Translations under genes and position numbers: made by a program
Origin: Aquanectria penicillioides
Lineage: Eukaryota > Ascomycota > Sordariomycetes > Hypocreales > Nectriaceae
Assembly (NCBI GenBank): GCA_003415625.1
Contig: PYIU01000008.1
Location: 434,001 to 498,000 of the forward strand
Reading direction: 5' to 3'
DNA: 64,000 bases
The notes under the pieces: model-generated
What the model was told of the DNA's origin: nothing
Seen by the model: only the letters and a program-made list of their open reading frames with translations
Databases searched by the model: none
Shown: in pieces, positions 47,660 through 59,415 of the stretch
Numbering within the stretch: the first letter of the stretch is position 1
How the letters are laid out: the number at the start of each line of letters is the position of its first letter

Positions 47660-48186
47660 CCACGGCAAGGTCCCTTGGCTGGCCTCGAACCCACCCGGGC
47701 CACCCCCCCCCTTCCCCTGGAACCCCCCCTACTCATCGCTCCAGATGCTCAAACACACAAAGATGCAACCCGGCCCTCGCCCTATGTTATCTTGCCTTAT
47801 CGCGACGGACCCAAGCCAAGTTATCGCCACCTCTGTCTAAATACTTTGGCTGGTGTACCGGTACTATGCACGGCATGTATCTTGTATCTTGCATCTCCCT
47901 GTTGGTGTGTTCCACAGCGGGAGCGGGGAGGACCGCGGCAAACATGTTCGCACATCTCCGGCGTCCGACTACCAAGCATCGACATCACCCGCCTAGGCGC
48001 TGTTTTGTGATACCTGGGATTTCCGCCACTCACTGAATAAGAAGTACTTCGTACCAGATTCCCTCTCGCCCGCTCACTCGCTCGTCTATTTTTTACTCTC
48101 ACACTCCCTCGTGCTTTATGTGACCCTGCTTGCTTTCCGTGCCTGATCCGTATCTTTTACGCCCATCGCATCTCAATTCCGCAGTT

Positions 48187-48282
48187 CCCACACAGACTCA
48201 TACACACACAGATACCTACAAACAAACAAACGTACACACACTCACGCACGCACACCCACACCACACACACACACACACACAG
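48187..48282. repeat. CA-rich leader repeat before OHCU decarboxylase
   Basis: Imperfect CACA/CAAA stretch that ends in a pure (CA)n run about 20 bp upstream of the start codon, probably transcribed. Confidence 0.75.
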
Positions 48283-48303
48283 CCCAGCAGCCTCAGCTCC
48301 ATC

Positions 48304-48899
48304 ATGCGCCTGCCCCAGATCGACAAACTCCACACCCTCGTGGACCAGGACCAGACCGAAGTCCTGGATCTCCTCTTTGAGCCAAGCCCAGCCATTCATG
48401 ACACTTTGGTCCCGGTGATGCGCACCGGCGAGTATTCGTCATATCCCGACTTTATCGACGCGTGCCACATCCGGTTGCTGTCCTTGGCCGCCGCCAGCGC
48501 CGCCACCGATGGCGTGACGAATCCAGACCCGGCCCTGCTCGCTATCCTGGGCTCGCACCCCCGGCTCGGGGCGAAGAAGGTCGACTCGGCGCAGTCAGCC
48601 GCAGAACAAGCAAATCTCCAGGGGGAGGGCGAGGAGCTGGCCCGCCTGAACCAGGAGTACGAAGCAAAGTTCCCCGGGCTCCGCTACGTCGTCTTCGTGA
48701 ACGGACGCGGCCGGCCCGAGATCATGGACAACATGAAGGCACGCATCGACCGAGGGGACTATTCCAAGGAAATCGACGCAGCATTGCAGGTAAGAATATC
48801 TATCACCTTCCGTCGCAGGGCACCGCAGAACGCTCATCATTCTTGTGTCATTAGGCAATGTGTGATATTGCCAAAGATCGGGCCTCTAAGCTTCTTTAA
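48304..48899 (+). CDS. OHCU decarboxylase (ureide pathway, urate catabolism)
   Basis: Exons 48304-48789 and 48855-48899 (65-nt intron, GTAAGA...ATTAG), 176 aa, the usual family size. 2-oxo-4-hydroxy-4-carboxy-5-ureidoimidazoline decarboxylase makes S-allantoin, the last step after urate oxidase and HIU hydrolase. The HPRLGAKK motif (catalytic-region H85) is present, as is the fungal FPGLRYVVFVNGRGRPEI stretch. Exon 2 supplies the helix AMCDIAKDRASKLL. The ATG was chosen because the frame upstream encodes only low-complexity His/Thr from CA repeats. Products of the fungal family lack a typical PTS1, and none is seen here. It functionally complements xanA at 3.7-5 kb. Confidence 0.93.
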
Positions 48900-49443
48900 A
48901 AAAAAAAAATGTCATGATGAGTAATGCCAATGCAACTCTAGACGCCTTGCCTCTCACATTATGCTATAAGAGTCGCCAGTCAACAACATAGAGCAAAAGC
49001 AGATCACCCAAGTAAAATAAAATATAAACAGTTCGACAATAGAAATACCATCAAATATTATTAATGACAATAACCAGTTGATGCAATAGATATGTTCCTT
49101 AGATGACCCCCCGGCCCTGGATCTGTTCCTGTTGGTACAACCGTTCGTTTTTTTCTTGTCCTCATTCATCATCCCAAATCGCTACTTACTACAAGAGCGG
49201 TGGTACCCAGATCCAGAATGCAAATAAAGAGAGATGTAGTTGAAGAAAGCAGGAAAAAAAAAAGGAAAAAAGAAAGACGAGGGAAATGTGAGTAAATAAA
49301 CATATGCAATAGGTTAAAAAAAAAGGTATGACTTTTTACAAATGCCGCCCAAACCGTCGTTGTGATATGCTATCCGTAACCAGGGGAGGGGCCTTCTGCA
49401 ACCCTGAGAGAAGTGTTCCCCAAATCCCGCAATCCGTGGCCGG
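48900..49443. other. Convergent 3' region
   Basis: AT-rich with several A runs, no gene. Confidence 0.5.
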
Positions 49444-49572
49444 TCACCTCGAAACCCAGCAAATGCCGTCTAACTCATCCAAGTACTCCTCATAGGTCCG
49501 TTCATCGTTGGCCTCCGCCCCGGGGGCCTCTTGTCCAAACACAACGCTAAAATCTGAATATACACTGTCCTG

Positions 49573-49605
<33 letters not shown>

Positions 49606-50823
49606 CATGACGCTTCCGCAGCTCCCGCCCAGGTCATCCCAGTCGTCCTCGGGGAGGTGCAGGAACGCGAAGCTGTCCTCCTCCGGGTCGTCCAGTTGGG
49701 GCATGGGGCTCGCCGGCCGGAGCTCCGGCGACTGGATGGGGTGGATGCGCGGCGAGGTGCGCTTCTTGGTGGCGACGACGTCGGTGGCCGGGAGCGGGAG
49801 CGCGGCGGGCGTTGACAACCGACATGCGGGGGGTTTTGCATGGGGGTGACGTGCTTCGGGGGTAGGACCGGGGTTCGAGCCGGTGATAGTATCGGTGTTG
49901 TAGGGACGATGCCCATGGCGCCGCCGGGCACTTGGGATAACCTCAGGGACTTGCCAGCAGAACTGGCCTGGATGCTCTGGGGCGCCCTCCACGCTGCCTT
50001 GGCAATGGCGTTTGCCTTTGTGACGACGGCGACGGCCTCTTGGTCATCCCGCCTGGCAAAGGCGCCGGGGTGTGTCAGGTTGAGGCGCTTCCGTAAGCGG
50101 TTCATGGTCGAGAACCGCAAAAAGGAGGTTGCGTGCAAGTGAGTGGCCCGTCTCGCCGAATCCAACGTCGTGGCCATCTTCAGAAACCGCTTGTCCCGGA
50201 TTCCTGGCCCTCCCGGTTGAGGATGTGCGTGGCGGGTTGAGAGTAGGGTTGCGAGAGGCGGCTGGTGATGAGCTCAACCCGTAACCGGCGCTTCTTGGAG
50301 CTCAGGCCCGCAGTGTTGAAGCCGTCGACATCCAGGAGGCAGCGACGACGCTTGACGCCGCGGTGCAGGTCCGGAGTGAGAGTCGTCTTTGTCCGGATGG
50401 TGAACGGTTCGACGCCGTCATCCGGGCCGGAGAAGGTGAATTTGGAGGTTGTGGTTGGCCGTAGCCCGTGGAGGAGCGTCCGCAGCACGGACGGCTTTGG
50501 TAATGACGATGACGGTTTGCTCTTGGGGTTGTTGGTTACATGTCGATTTGCCTTGTACATGTTCTCATTCAGCAGCAGTTCCTCCAACAGGGGATCCGAG
50601 GCCGGACACCTAGGCACCTTTGCGAGATCACCAGTGGCCAGGTCCAATGCTGGAAGTGAGCATTCGTCATGACAGCCCAGAGACACGTGGTTTCGCCATG
50701 TCTCGAGCAGGTTGATGGAGTTCTGCCCACTGGTCTCAACCTCCATTACGATAGCGTCCGCTTCGTCCTGAAGGGAGAGGAGGGCTCCGCGCGTCGTCAA
50801 GGGTTCTCCACCTGGGTTTCCAT
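49444..50823 (-). CDS. Conserved fungal protein, unknown function, three likely frameshifts
   Basis: Four frame segments follow one another in the order of a family I recall from other sordariomycetes. 50823 reads METQVENP; 50800 LTTRGALLSLQDEADAIVMEVE; then DKRFLKMATTLDSARRATHL; then LPATDVVATKKRTSPRIHPI to the end ELDGICWVSR. Each join needs one extra base at a run: CCC (50801-50803), GGG (50195-50197) and the six-base run 49828-49833. The restored length is 460 aa. Features are a nuclear-type basic patch (GVKRRRC, SKKRRLR), an ATHILNREG motif, and an acidic C-terminus with YEEYLDELDGICW. Function unknown; orthologue conservation of all segments argues for a live gene. Confidence 0.72.
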
Positions 50824-51794
50824 CCGCTTTACCAAACTGCGTAAATTTGGGGAGAGAGGAGGGGAGAGAGGAGAGATTCCAAGGTTCGGTGGTGGAGAGA
50901 GAGAGAGAGCGAGGACAAGGCCTAGTTTAAACGAGGAAAACGGATTCAACGGCAAAGCCCAATAGCGAAGCCGGGAATTGAGAGCAGTGACGCAGAAAAT
51001 TTGTCGTGGGGATTTTTGCTAGTCAAGGTTCGGGGGGTCAGACCATGCTCTGCTGATTCTCCTACAAAAAAGACGTCTTTTGAGTCTGTCGCGGTCTGCG
51101 AGGTCGCGGGATGGCCGGATGAGTTAGTCAGTCCAACGTGCAAGATCTAGCTGAACTAGGAGAATCGACGAGGACAATGGTCCAATGGGTTCAGGGCCAG
51201 GTGGGAGTTGCCGGATGAAATAGAAGAGAATCGAGGTTCAGAAACTCGCGTGATCCTGGAGGTGCAGAGTGGGGCCTATATTCTCGAAACACTCAAAGCA
51301 TGTGCCGCATACGCAGAGGTGGTCGGCCAAGGTGAGGGAATAGATGAGTCGCGCGATCAATGGAGAGCCGCAGCGGTGGACATCTGGGGGAGGGGAGAGG
51401 AAACAAGAACAAGTAGGAGGAAGGACGTTTTCAACACGGGGCCTTGAAACGGATGATGAGAATGAAGAGAGGGGGGAGGTTGAGAAAGGGACGGGGTCGA
51501 CGTCCGAGATGGTGTGCGCCTAGGATCACGCCGAACCAATTCGACGGGAAATCCGGGGCCGGCTTGAGGAGGAGATGGGGTCGGGTTGCTTTTTCTGGAC
51601 GACCAAAGGCCCGGGGGGGTGCGTGAGAGGCGTGAGAGGCGTGAGGTGAGTAGCGGGAAGAGTAGTGTGAGTAGCGCGAGTAGTGTGAGGGTGCGGTAGC
51701 GAGCCAGAAGAGAGGTGTAAGGATGTAGCGAGTAACGAGGACGGCGTAAACGTAACTAGTTGCTAGATCTGCAGACCGAAGGCGAGGGGGAGCC

Positions 51795-51836
51795 AGAGAG
51801 ACAGCCAAAGAGACAGCCAGAGAGACAGCCAGACAG
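51795..51836. repeat. GAGACAGCCA-type short tandem repeat
   Basis: Three to four near-identical 12-13-bp units, AGAGACAGCC(A)(A/G). Confidence 0.7.
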
Positions 51837-53013
51837 CGTCGAGACAAGGCCAGTCAAGGCCAGGGCCGCCAGGCAAGGCAAAAGCGATGAGATGAGATGA
51901 TGGGGTAGACAGGGCCCGGGGGGTGGTTGGGTTAGGTTGGGGCAATGGACGGTTTAGTTGGACGTCACAAGTCGACTAGGCATGCACTCCATCTCCATGA
52001 TCAACGACGCGGCGGACGAGAGCCACTTGGGTGCACAGCTTGGCAGTTTGGGTTGGGTTGAAGAGAGAGAGGCTGCGGAGAAGGGTGGTGACACCAAGGC
52101 GGGAGGCCGAGCGAAAGCGAGACCCGGGGCCGGGGAATCGATTTTAAGACAACCAACAGGGGGAGGGGGGTTGAGGACGAGGGAATGGGATGGGAATGTG
52201 GACGAGCGAGACCGTAGCAAGAGGGAGAATGGCGCACCACCACCGTTCTCGGCCAGAGTCGAGTGGACCTGGGCTGTATGTAGCTGTACGATTGTGGAAA
52301 GAAAAGAAAGGACTCTTGTTGGGCCCTGAAGCATTGGCTAGCATTGGGGTCACTGGCTACCTACCTACCTGCCTAGGTATGTATGTGCGGATACAGTAGA
52401 GAGTGAAAGCGAGGGGGTGCGAACAGAAACAGACAGACACACAGACTGTCGCACAGAAAGTGAGAGAGAAAGACTGAGAGCGCGAGGGGAGGGGGGCACA
52501 GGCAGAGAGAGAGAGGGATGATGATGTTGTCGTCCGGGGTAAGCCATCCGGGGAGCACATTCAAGGCCATCCAGCGTCTCATAGGCCGGGCGTTGGTCAG
52601 GCGGTTGAATCAAGCGTCCAGGGATACAGGGCCCTGGGGATTGGCTGCGTCTAGTGGTTGACTGGCATTTGGCAATGGCATTATTGGTGGCATGGGTACT
52701 TCGTACTGGTGGTCGGGCATGAAGAAAGGTGGAGGTGGGAGGGGTGCAGAGGGAGAGGAGGGAGGGATGCGAGAAGCGGAGAAATAGTAAGGCACATGCA
52801 ACATTACCAGGTTGTACTTCCGTCTCGGCAGTGCTATGTACATTAGGTAGTACTGGACTCTAGTGTAGTCTAGTACGGAACAGAGAAGAAAAAGGAAAAG
52901 AGGCCCATCGTATTGTCATGGTCATGGTGGTCCATGGCCGTAGTGCTTAGGCCATAGTAGTCGATGTCGTCGCGTGGGTGCAACAGCTGTGGACCGGCCT
53001 GGACTGGCTTTTC

Positions 53014-53037
53014 TTTTTTTTTTTTTTTTTTTTTTTT
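53014..53037. repeat. Poly-T homopolymer (T24)
   Basis: About 24 uninterrupted T. Confidence 0.8.
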
Positions 53038-53359
53038 GGGCTTGGGAGACATGTGCCATTGGGTAGGCATGTACATTACTCTCCCAGACCTAGCACTCTA
53101 GTGCAGCACTGTATGTATAATGTATGGGGAGAAGGAGGGTTAAGGATTGGGTGTTGCTGCCGTCTATGCGACGCTGCACGGCAGTGTAATTCTTTGCCCT
53201 GACTTGGCCCCAAGCCTCTGGCAGCGACGAATGATTTCGCTCGGCTACCTGCTCCGTGCATTACATGTGCATTCCCTTGTCTGTCGCAGCGGCAGCAAAC
53301 ACGTACGTACGTACCTACCGAGCGGCCTACTGACCTCCCGACCTACTGACCTGCCGACT

Positions 53360-53401
53360 TACCTACCTACCTACCTACCTACCTACCTACCTACCTACCT
53401 A
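53360..53401. repeat. CTAC tetranucleotide array
   Basis: About ten ACCT/CTAC units. It is not the fungal telomere unit CCCTAA. Confidence 0.9.
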
Positions 53402-54016
53402 GGCATGTCTGTTGTGGGCATGGAACCAAACACAGCGAAGCAGCGCGAGGCAGGGCCCTTTTTATTTTATTTTTTTAAATTTATATTTTCTTTTCTTTCT
53501 TTCTTTCTGTCATCGCTCGTGACCCTCCCTGGCTGCGCTGGTGGTTTCTTGAACCAACCCAGCCCGGTCCAGCCCAGCCACTAAAGAGACGACAGCTGAA
53601 AAGAGACAGAGAGAGAGAGAGAGAGAGAAAAAAAGAGTGAGCGAGACTGGTGAGGATGGAGAAGGTGGGGCCTTTGTCTCTCTCTCCCGGGACGTCGCCC
53701 ACTCACAGCCGATGGTCTTTTCTTCCCTGCTGAAAGACATTGTCTTCGATGCCCTTCCCCATGGTACGACTTACATTTTGCTTTTTTCTTCGCCTCCATC
53801 CTGCTCAGGTTTCGCGCCTCATCGGATGTGGAGAGAGGCGGCGTGAGCACGAGTGGTGTCGACAGTCTGGCCCCTCAATCAGGCAGTGATCGGCTTATTC
53901 CAGGGCTCTCCAGTCTCCAGGGCTGGCTTACGCCCTTGCAAATGCAATCTGGGCTTCGAAAGGCGTGGGCGTTGGGGCGGTCTCTGTTCCTTTCCTTTCT
54001 TTTCCCCATCGACTTC

Positions 54017-54038
54017 TTTTTTTTTTTTTTTTTTTTTT
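54017..54038. repeat. Poly-T homopolymer (T22)
   Basis: About 22 uninterrupted T. Confidence 0.8.
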
Positions 54039-54612
54039 CTTCCTCCCATCGTGGCAGTGGCAATTCAGGGGGTCCAGCGACTGGGGAGGGGGGAAGGGGG
54101 GGGGGAAGAGGAGGGCCCCCGATGGCGGATGAAAGGGGTGTGTGTAATAGTGGTTGCTCATTTACACTGATGGCATCCCTGTCGGGTCGTGGAGTCTCCG
54201 CACAGCACCGCATCGCACCGCACCGGACGGAGATGCTTGGATGCGATGCGATGCGCAGCACAACGCAACGCAACGCAACACGACGCAACGCAACACAGCA
54301 CGGCACGGCACACGGAGGCGCACAGAGACTGACGGCCACTCGCTCTCGACGCAACCGCAACCGCAAACGCAACGTAACGCGGCGCATAGCACCGGTAGTG
54401 CTCTAATAGGTATTCTAACAGGTATTCGTACTCCTAGTACATAACAGCAATTCATCATAGGTCGTCAACGCGACAGCGTCGCAAGGTGGTGTGGGACTCT
54501 TTGAGCGCAGCAATGCCATGTACGATTACTCACCCTGAGCCAACTCGCTCGCCCACTGTGCCTCTCTCCCCACACCTGGACTCTCGCTCGTTGCGTGCAC
54601 AGTATATGTGTT

Positions 54613-54614
<2 letters not shown>

Positions 54615-54659
<45 letters not shown>

Positions 54660-54660
54660 G
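54615..54660. repeat. GT dinucleotide microsatellite
   Basis: About 20 GT units, imperfect at the right end. Confidence 0.9.
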
Positions 54661-56227
54661 CAAGTGTGCTGCAGTCACAGTCACGTTCACGCTTCTACAG
54701 GCACGCACAACAGCGGCAGCAGTGACAGCGGCGCCAACACCTCCGCATAAGCCTCTTTGGCTCACACACTCTCTGACACTCGTCTGTCTTTTTGCGCTTT
54801 TCACTTCACTTCACCTCCTCTCCGTCTTCTTCACCTTCACCTTCCCTTTCCTTCTGCGGACAGGCACAGGCATGGCACAAGCCACCACCACCACCACCAC
54901 TACCACCACCACCCCTTCATGTGCGCTCTCCCTCCCTCCCCCCAATCGGCGGCGAATGCGACGACAAACCACCGCTACGTACCACTTCCAAGTTCCACCA
55001 CCACCACCACGACCGTCCTTGGCCCCGTCCGTGGTCCGTGATGCCTTGATGTGTGGACGGGTGGATGGGCCCAGGATCCAAGACATGGGGACATGGCATG
55101 GGGCCCGCGCTGGGCTTCCCCACAGAAAAACGACGCATCAAGTGCGCAGTCTCTTGCATCACGCAGGGCCCAAGCTTGACCTTGCCTTGCCTGCCTTACC
55201 TTGCCTATCCTAGTTCAGTCCGTCCTGTCCTGCCTTGGACCCTAGAGCCCTAAGACTCCGCTTCTTTGAAATCATCGTCCGTCCTTTTGCTTGCTTGGTG
55301 GTTTCGTTGTTGGCCCTTGCGTCTTGCGCTTGTTTTGGTTGCACGCACGCAGTCCTCTGGATCCGCAGGTACTTACTTCCTTGTCCACTTCTAGACCACT
55401 TCTTGACCTCCTCTTGACCTCCTCTTGACCTTTAGCTGGCGCAGGATTCGCCCATCCAACTCGGTGAGCAGATCTGCCCTGGCCTTGTTGCCCTGGCCTT
55501 GCTACCCCGGCCTCCGCTTCCCCTCCAGCGAGTGAGCGACCGACCGATGTTCCGGCCGTTGGTCATCCGCTGCAAAGTCATGGTTTCACATTTGCTCATC
55601 GAAATTGCCTTCACCTTGTACAACGGACGTGTCATAGTCTGCGCATATAGTGATGACCTCGAGTTTGCTCAACTCACTGCCACGTCTTTGGATTCGCCAC
55701 CGTAGGAGCCACCCCCTCCCCTTCTCCTCCTCTCTGTGCCCCCCCTTTTTATGTGCCTCATTATTGGCATGCGTTCCGACAGGACGAGCGAGATCCGGGG
55801 AGAAGCAGGAGGAGCGCCATCGCGGCATTATTTCAGCAGCATTGTGCAACAAAAAAAAAAAAAGAGTACGAAGTAGCATGTCTTCTTCCATGTTGGCTGG
55901 TGAATGAAAATCAAGGGACAGGATGAAAATTTTTCAATCCACGCCATCCTATTGAACATCACTCTCGTCATACCTGCTGTGCACAACACACACTTTCAAC
56001 TACATACAAAACAACATCCCATCCATACACTTGCTGTATGATGTGTAGAGTCAGCTGCCGGTAATTAACCCTGCTCCGGTTGGTCCTGTTCGTCTTAGAA
56101 CGGCATCCCGAATCCCTTGGGGCTATTGCTACCGTACCCGCCCATCGCAATAACGGCATCCCCGCTCATAAACGACGCCGTACGGGGTCCAAGCAAGTCA
56201 GAGCAAGCCAGGCCAAGCCAGGCCAAG

Positions 56228-58437
56228 TCAGACCCGCTGCGTCTTGACATCAAATATCGCATTCTTCCAGCCGTCCCTCTCGTATTCATACACCCTCTGC
56301 TCCGCCTCGCGGCCCTCCTCCTCCCAAAGCCTGACCAGGCTCCCAGGGGCGTACCGCTCGCGGAAGACCCCTTGCCCAGCCCGGACGCCAACACGGGCCT
56401 CCACGTCTGGGTTGGGGCCTGGCGTCAGTCGGGCAAGCACTGCGCGCACAAACATCCAGAGATCGTCTGGGTTGGCGATTCGGGCCGCTCGTAGGCGCTC
56501 CCGCGCAAAGAGTAGCTCCCGGTTCAGCGTGTGGATCCCCTCCGCTATGGCCGCCCAATCCTCACCTCCAGCGCCCTCTTGACAATTGGCCGTATCACCG
56601 GCTTGAGCAGCCAGGCCAGCCAGGCCAGCTTGGACTTGGCCAGCTTGTAGTTGAGGTGGTGGATCTTGACGTCCACCTTGCGGAGGACCACCATCTGCTC
56701 CAGCTGCTCCCGCCCAATCTCAATGTCCAGCGAGACGTCGATGCCGCGCTCGTCCAGGTAGATTCCCGCAATGCCCTCGTCCGTGAGGCGGAAGATCCCT
56801 GAGTGTAAGCGGACCCAGTAGCCCAGGTCGTCCGCCGCCACCGACAAGCCTGACATTGTAATATTGAGCAGCGATGTCACCGCCGACGCCGTGCCCCATC
56901 GCGCCTTGCGGACCTCAATGTCGTTCTGCGTCGAGACGTTTAGCTTATAGGGGAAGAACGAGCTGCCGTTGATGGTCCGGCCCGGCTCCAGGATGAGGTT
57001 CTCGAGCAGGAGGTCAATGGCTGGTGTGGAGACCTCTAGCCGCGGTATGGGGAGGTATTGGATCGCTTGGATAGCCGATGGAACAAACATGTTGACGCTG
57101 TCGGACACCAATTCGCCGTTGGCGTGCTGTCCTGCTGGAGACAGCAAATCGGTGATCCTCTTGCTCGTGCTAAGCAGCTTCTTCACGTCTGCGTCCTCTT
57201 GCACCGAGTGGAAAGCCAGGCGTAGGCTCTCCAGGAGCGCGTCCAAGTCATCCCTAATGGACGACTTGCCAGTGAGCTCGTTGGACTTCTCCCGCAGCCT
57301 TCGAAACCTCTCGTCCGCGTCGTCGAAGAAATCCGGGTCCGTCAACATGTCCTGCAGCAGGTTCCCCACTTGTAGGATGAGCCCGTCAAAGTTGGGATCC
57401 GTCCTCCCAGTCTCCATCACGGAGGCGAAGGACTGCTCCACCCTTTTCCAGTGCTCGGGGTCGCCAAACGATGTGACAAAGAGCCAGAAGTTGTGGAGCG
57501 CCCGGTCCGCCTCTGCGTTGATCTCGGCATCTTCCTCGATGGCATGGATCGTCTCCGCCGCCGCGCGTGAGTATACTAGCAGGTACCGGCGGATCAGTCG
57601 AGACAGTGTCGAGACAGACTCGGGATAATCCGTACGCTGTCGAAGGTTGAGAACGGTCTTGTTCAACCGCCGAACCAGTGATTCTCCCTCTTCGCCACTG
57701 ACATGTTCCACGATGCTCTGCCCGGCTTTGTCCACCACCTCCACTACACCATCTGTGACTGCCTGCGAGACTGCAGCCAAGTCATCCTGGAGATCTTGCG
57801 TCGAAGGGGCTGCCTGCGAGTCACCGTCTGGTTCCTTGAGCGCCTCCTGCTTCCCCTTGCCTGGTTCGATCGACTCCCCCGCCTGCTTGGACACATCGGC
57901 CAGCGTGAAAGCCGCGTCTCGGAACACTTCCCGACTTAGCGTTCCCAAGTCGGACAAGAATATGCGAAAGTCGGAGTTGGTCAAAAGCAACGAGCCCACC
58001 GCCTGCAGGCTCCTATACGTTGCTGCGGCATCCGCCTTGACCTTGGCCTTTGACGCCTTTGCCTCAATGTCCGCCACGTCCACGTCCAGTCGCGCCTTGG
58101 CGAGGTACCACAGGAAGTCCTGTATTTGGTTTTCCGAGTTCTTGTGCTGCAGCAGCTGAATGGACTGCGTCAACCAGAGCTTGAGGCCAAGGACAAGCGC
58201 GCGGCCAGAGGGGCTCAATGCGTCGACGTGGGGATTCAACACCTGAGAAGATAGAAGCGTGCGCATGTAAATGATTGCCTGCTGGTTAGTAGGCATGTAT
58301 CCCTTTGACAGGGCTCGAAGCATTTGGTAAGTGTGTAGTTTCTCGTGTAGACGCGCTTGCAGTGCAGTGTCATCGTTGTACTGCGGCAGCAAAGGCTGGC
58401 GCTCGGCGTCCTTGCGTGACCCGAAGCTCAATGCCAT
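56228..58437 (-). CDS. HAM1-like (DUF5923/DUF4449) protein, one frameshift near the C-terminus
   Basis: About 736 aa in one exon from MALSFGSRKD; an in-frame ATG at 58503 is less likely. The start GSRKDAERQPLLPQYNDDT and LHEKLHTYQMLRALSKGYMPT are typical of fungal HAM1-like N-terminal domains. A long helical middle follows, then a C-terminal domain (FVPSAIQAIQYLPIPRLE, ITMSGLSVAADDLGYWVRLHSG) resembling BPI/TULIP-type lipid-binding folds. The main frame stops at VRIGRP (56547-56549 region), but the next frame continues IAEGIHTLNRELLFARER to a stop at 56228. One extra G in GGCGG(G)CC restores IGRAIAEG. Possible role in lipid handling or hyphal membranes is inference. Confidence 0.8.
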
Positions 58438-59415
58438 TTTTGAAGAATTTTCGTCGGTGCAAGAATTATTCTGATTCAAGATGGAAGCGCAAATACTGGG
58501 CATTCGTAGATTGATAAATGTCCTGTTGTTGGTGATGAGACTTTGAGACTCTTTAAAACTACGTCATCGACTCAGTCGGAGCTTCTGCTCCCGCCCACAC
58601 AAAGCACATGCTTGCTTCGATGAAAGCTACACAAGTCGCGCAGCACACAGCGATGAAGGAGCATTCTAAAGGAGGAAATAAGCTTATCGAAATGGAGACC
58701 TCAATGTCTACTTCTGGCTGCAGGGCATTTATAGCGGGGTTTTCATAACAGAGATAAGCTTTCGCCGTAGGGTAGGGCATGTTGTAATCTCTCACATTAT
58801 CTGGGTGAGGTGACTTTGAAGGTGACCGCCCGATCAACAGATGTACCAGAATATCCGGGAAACCTGCATGAACAGGCCTGATTAAATAAGTAACCATGTC
58901 CGACGGGACACCGACAACGTGGAACTGTGGGTAATTGAGCGAGCCACCTTGATCCTAGTTCACCCTTGTGTCCACGGGTCAAACAGGAGCCTATCTAATG
59001 AGCAATATCCCGAAGAAGTTTCACGGTCAGGGGCGCTTGAGTATGTACACGGGAGAATGGCACCATTGGCTTACATGCCATGGCCAAAACTTCCCACCGA
59101 CCATCATCAAGGCCACGTGAGAACGCATCTCATGATGCCGCCGCTGAAGCACACTGTCTACCGAAACGGGCAAGTACCTCGGCAACCCGCGCGTTGCCAA
59201 ACGCCGTCGAATAATAACCCTGCGTCGGGTTTCGGGAACAGGGCCCGAAGCCGAAACACAGATGACCTCTCTAGGCAATTCTCTGCGATGTCTTACAATG
59301 TTACTGAACACCTTTTTGATAAGAAAGAAAAACCCTATACTGCGGCCGGCAAAAGTTCACGGCGACAAACCTTCAGTTTTGTGACATTTGGTGAATCTCG
59401 GCTCCGTGTTTGACC
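58438..59415. other. Divergent intergenic region
   Basis: About 980 bp between HAM1-like and thioesterase starts; nothing recognised. Confidence 0.5.

Larger units (their letters stand above)
50824..56227. other. 5.4-kb gene-free region rich in simple repeats
   Basis: No gene recognised. It holds GAGA runs (50890-50910), 12-13-bp GAGACAGCCA repeats (about 51790-51835), CTAC and GT arrays, and poly-T tracts (listed), plus CAACG-type repeats at about 54260-54380. Open frames up to 200 codons are low complexity. Confidence 0.6.

Noticed and set aside
53360..53401. CTAC array as a possible telomere or interstitial telomeric repeat
   Set aside because: The unit is four bases and lacks the CCCTAA/TTAGGG hexamer; the region is flanked by ordinary genes.
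53828..55213. Open frames of about 190-200 codons
   Set aside because: They cross poly-T, CAACG and GT arrays and translate to Phe, Arg/Asn or Cys/Val runs; no intron-exon support.
58559..58897. 112-codon minus-strand open frame
   Set aside because: No motif and no intron support; lies in the promoter between two divergent genes.
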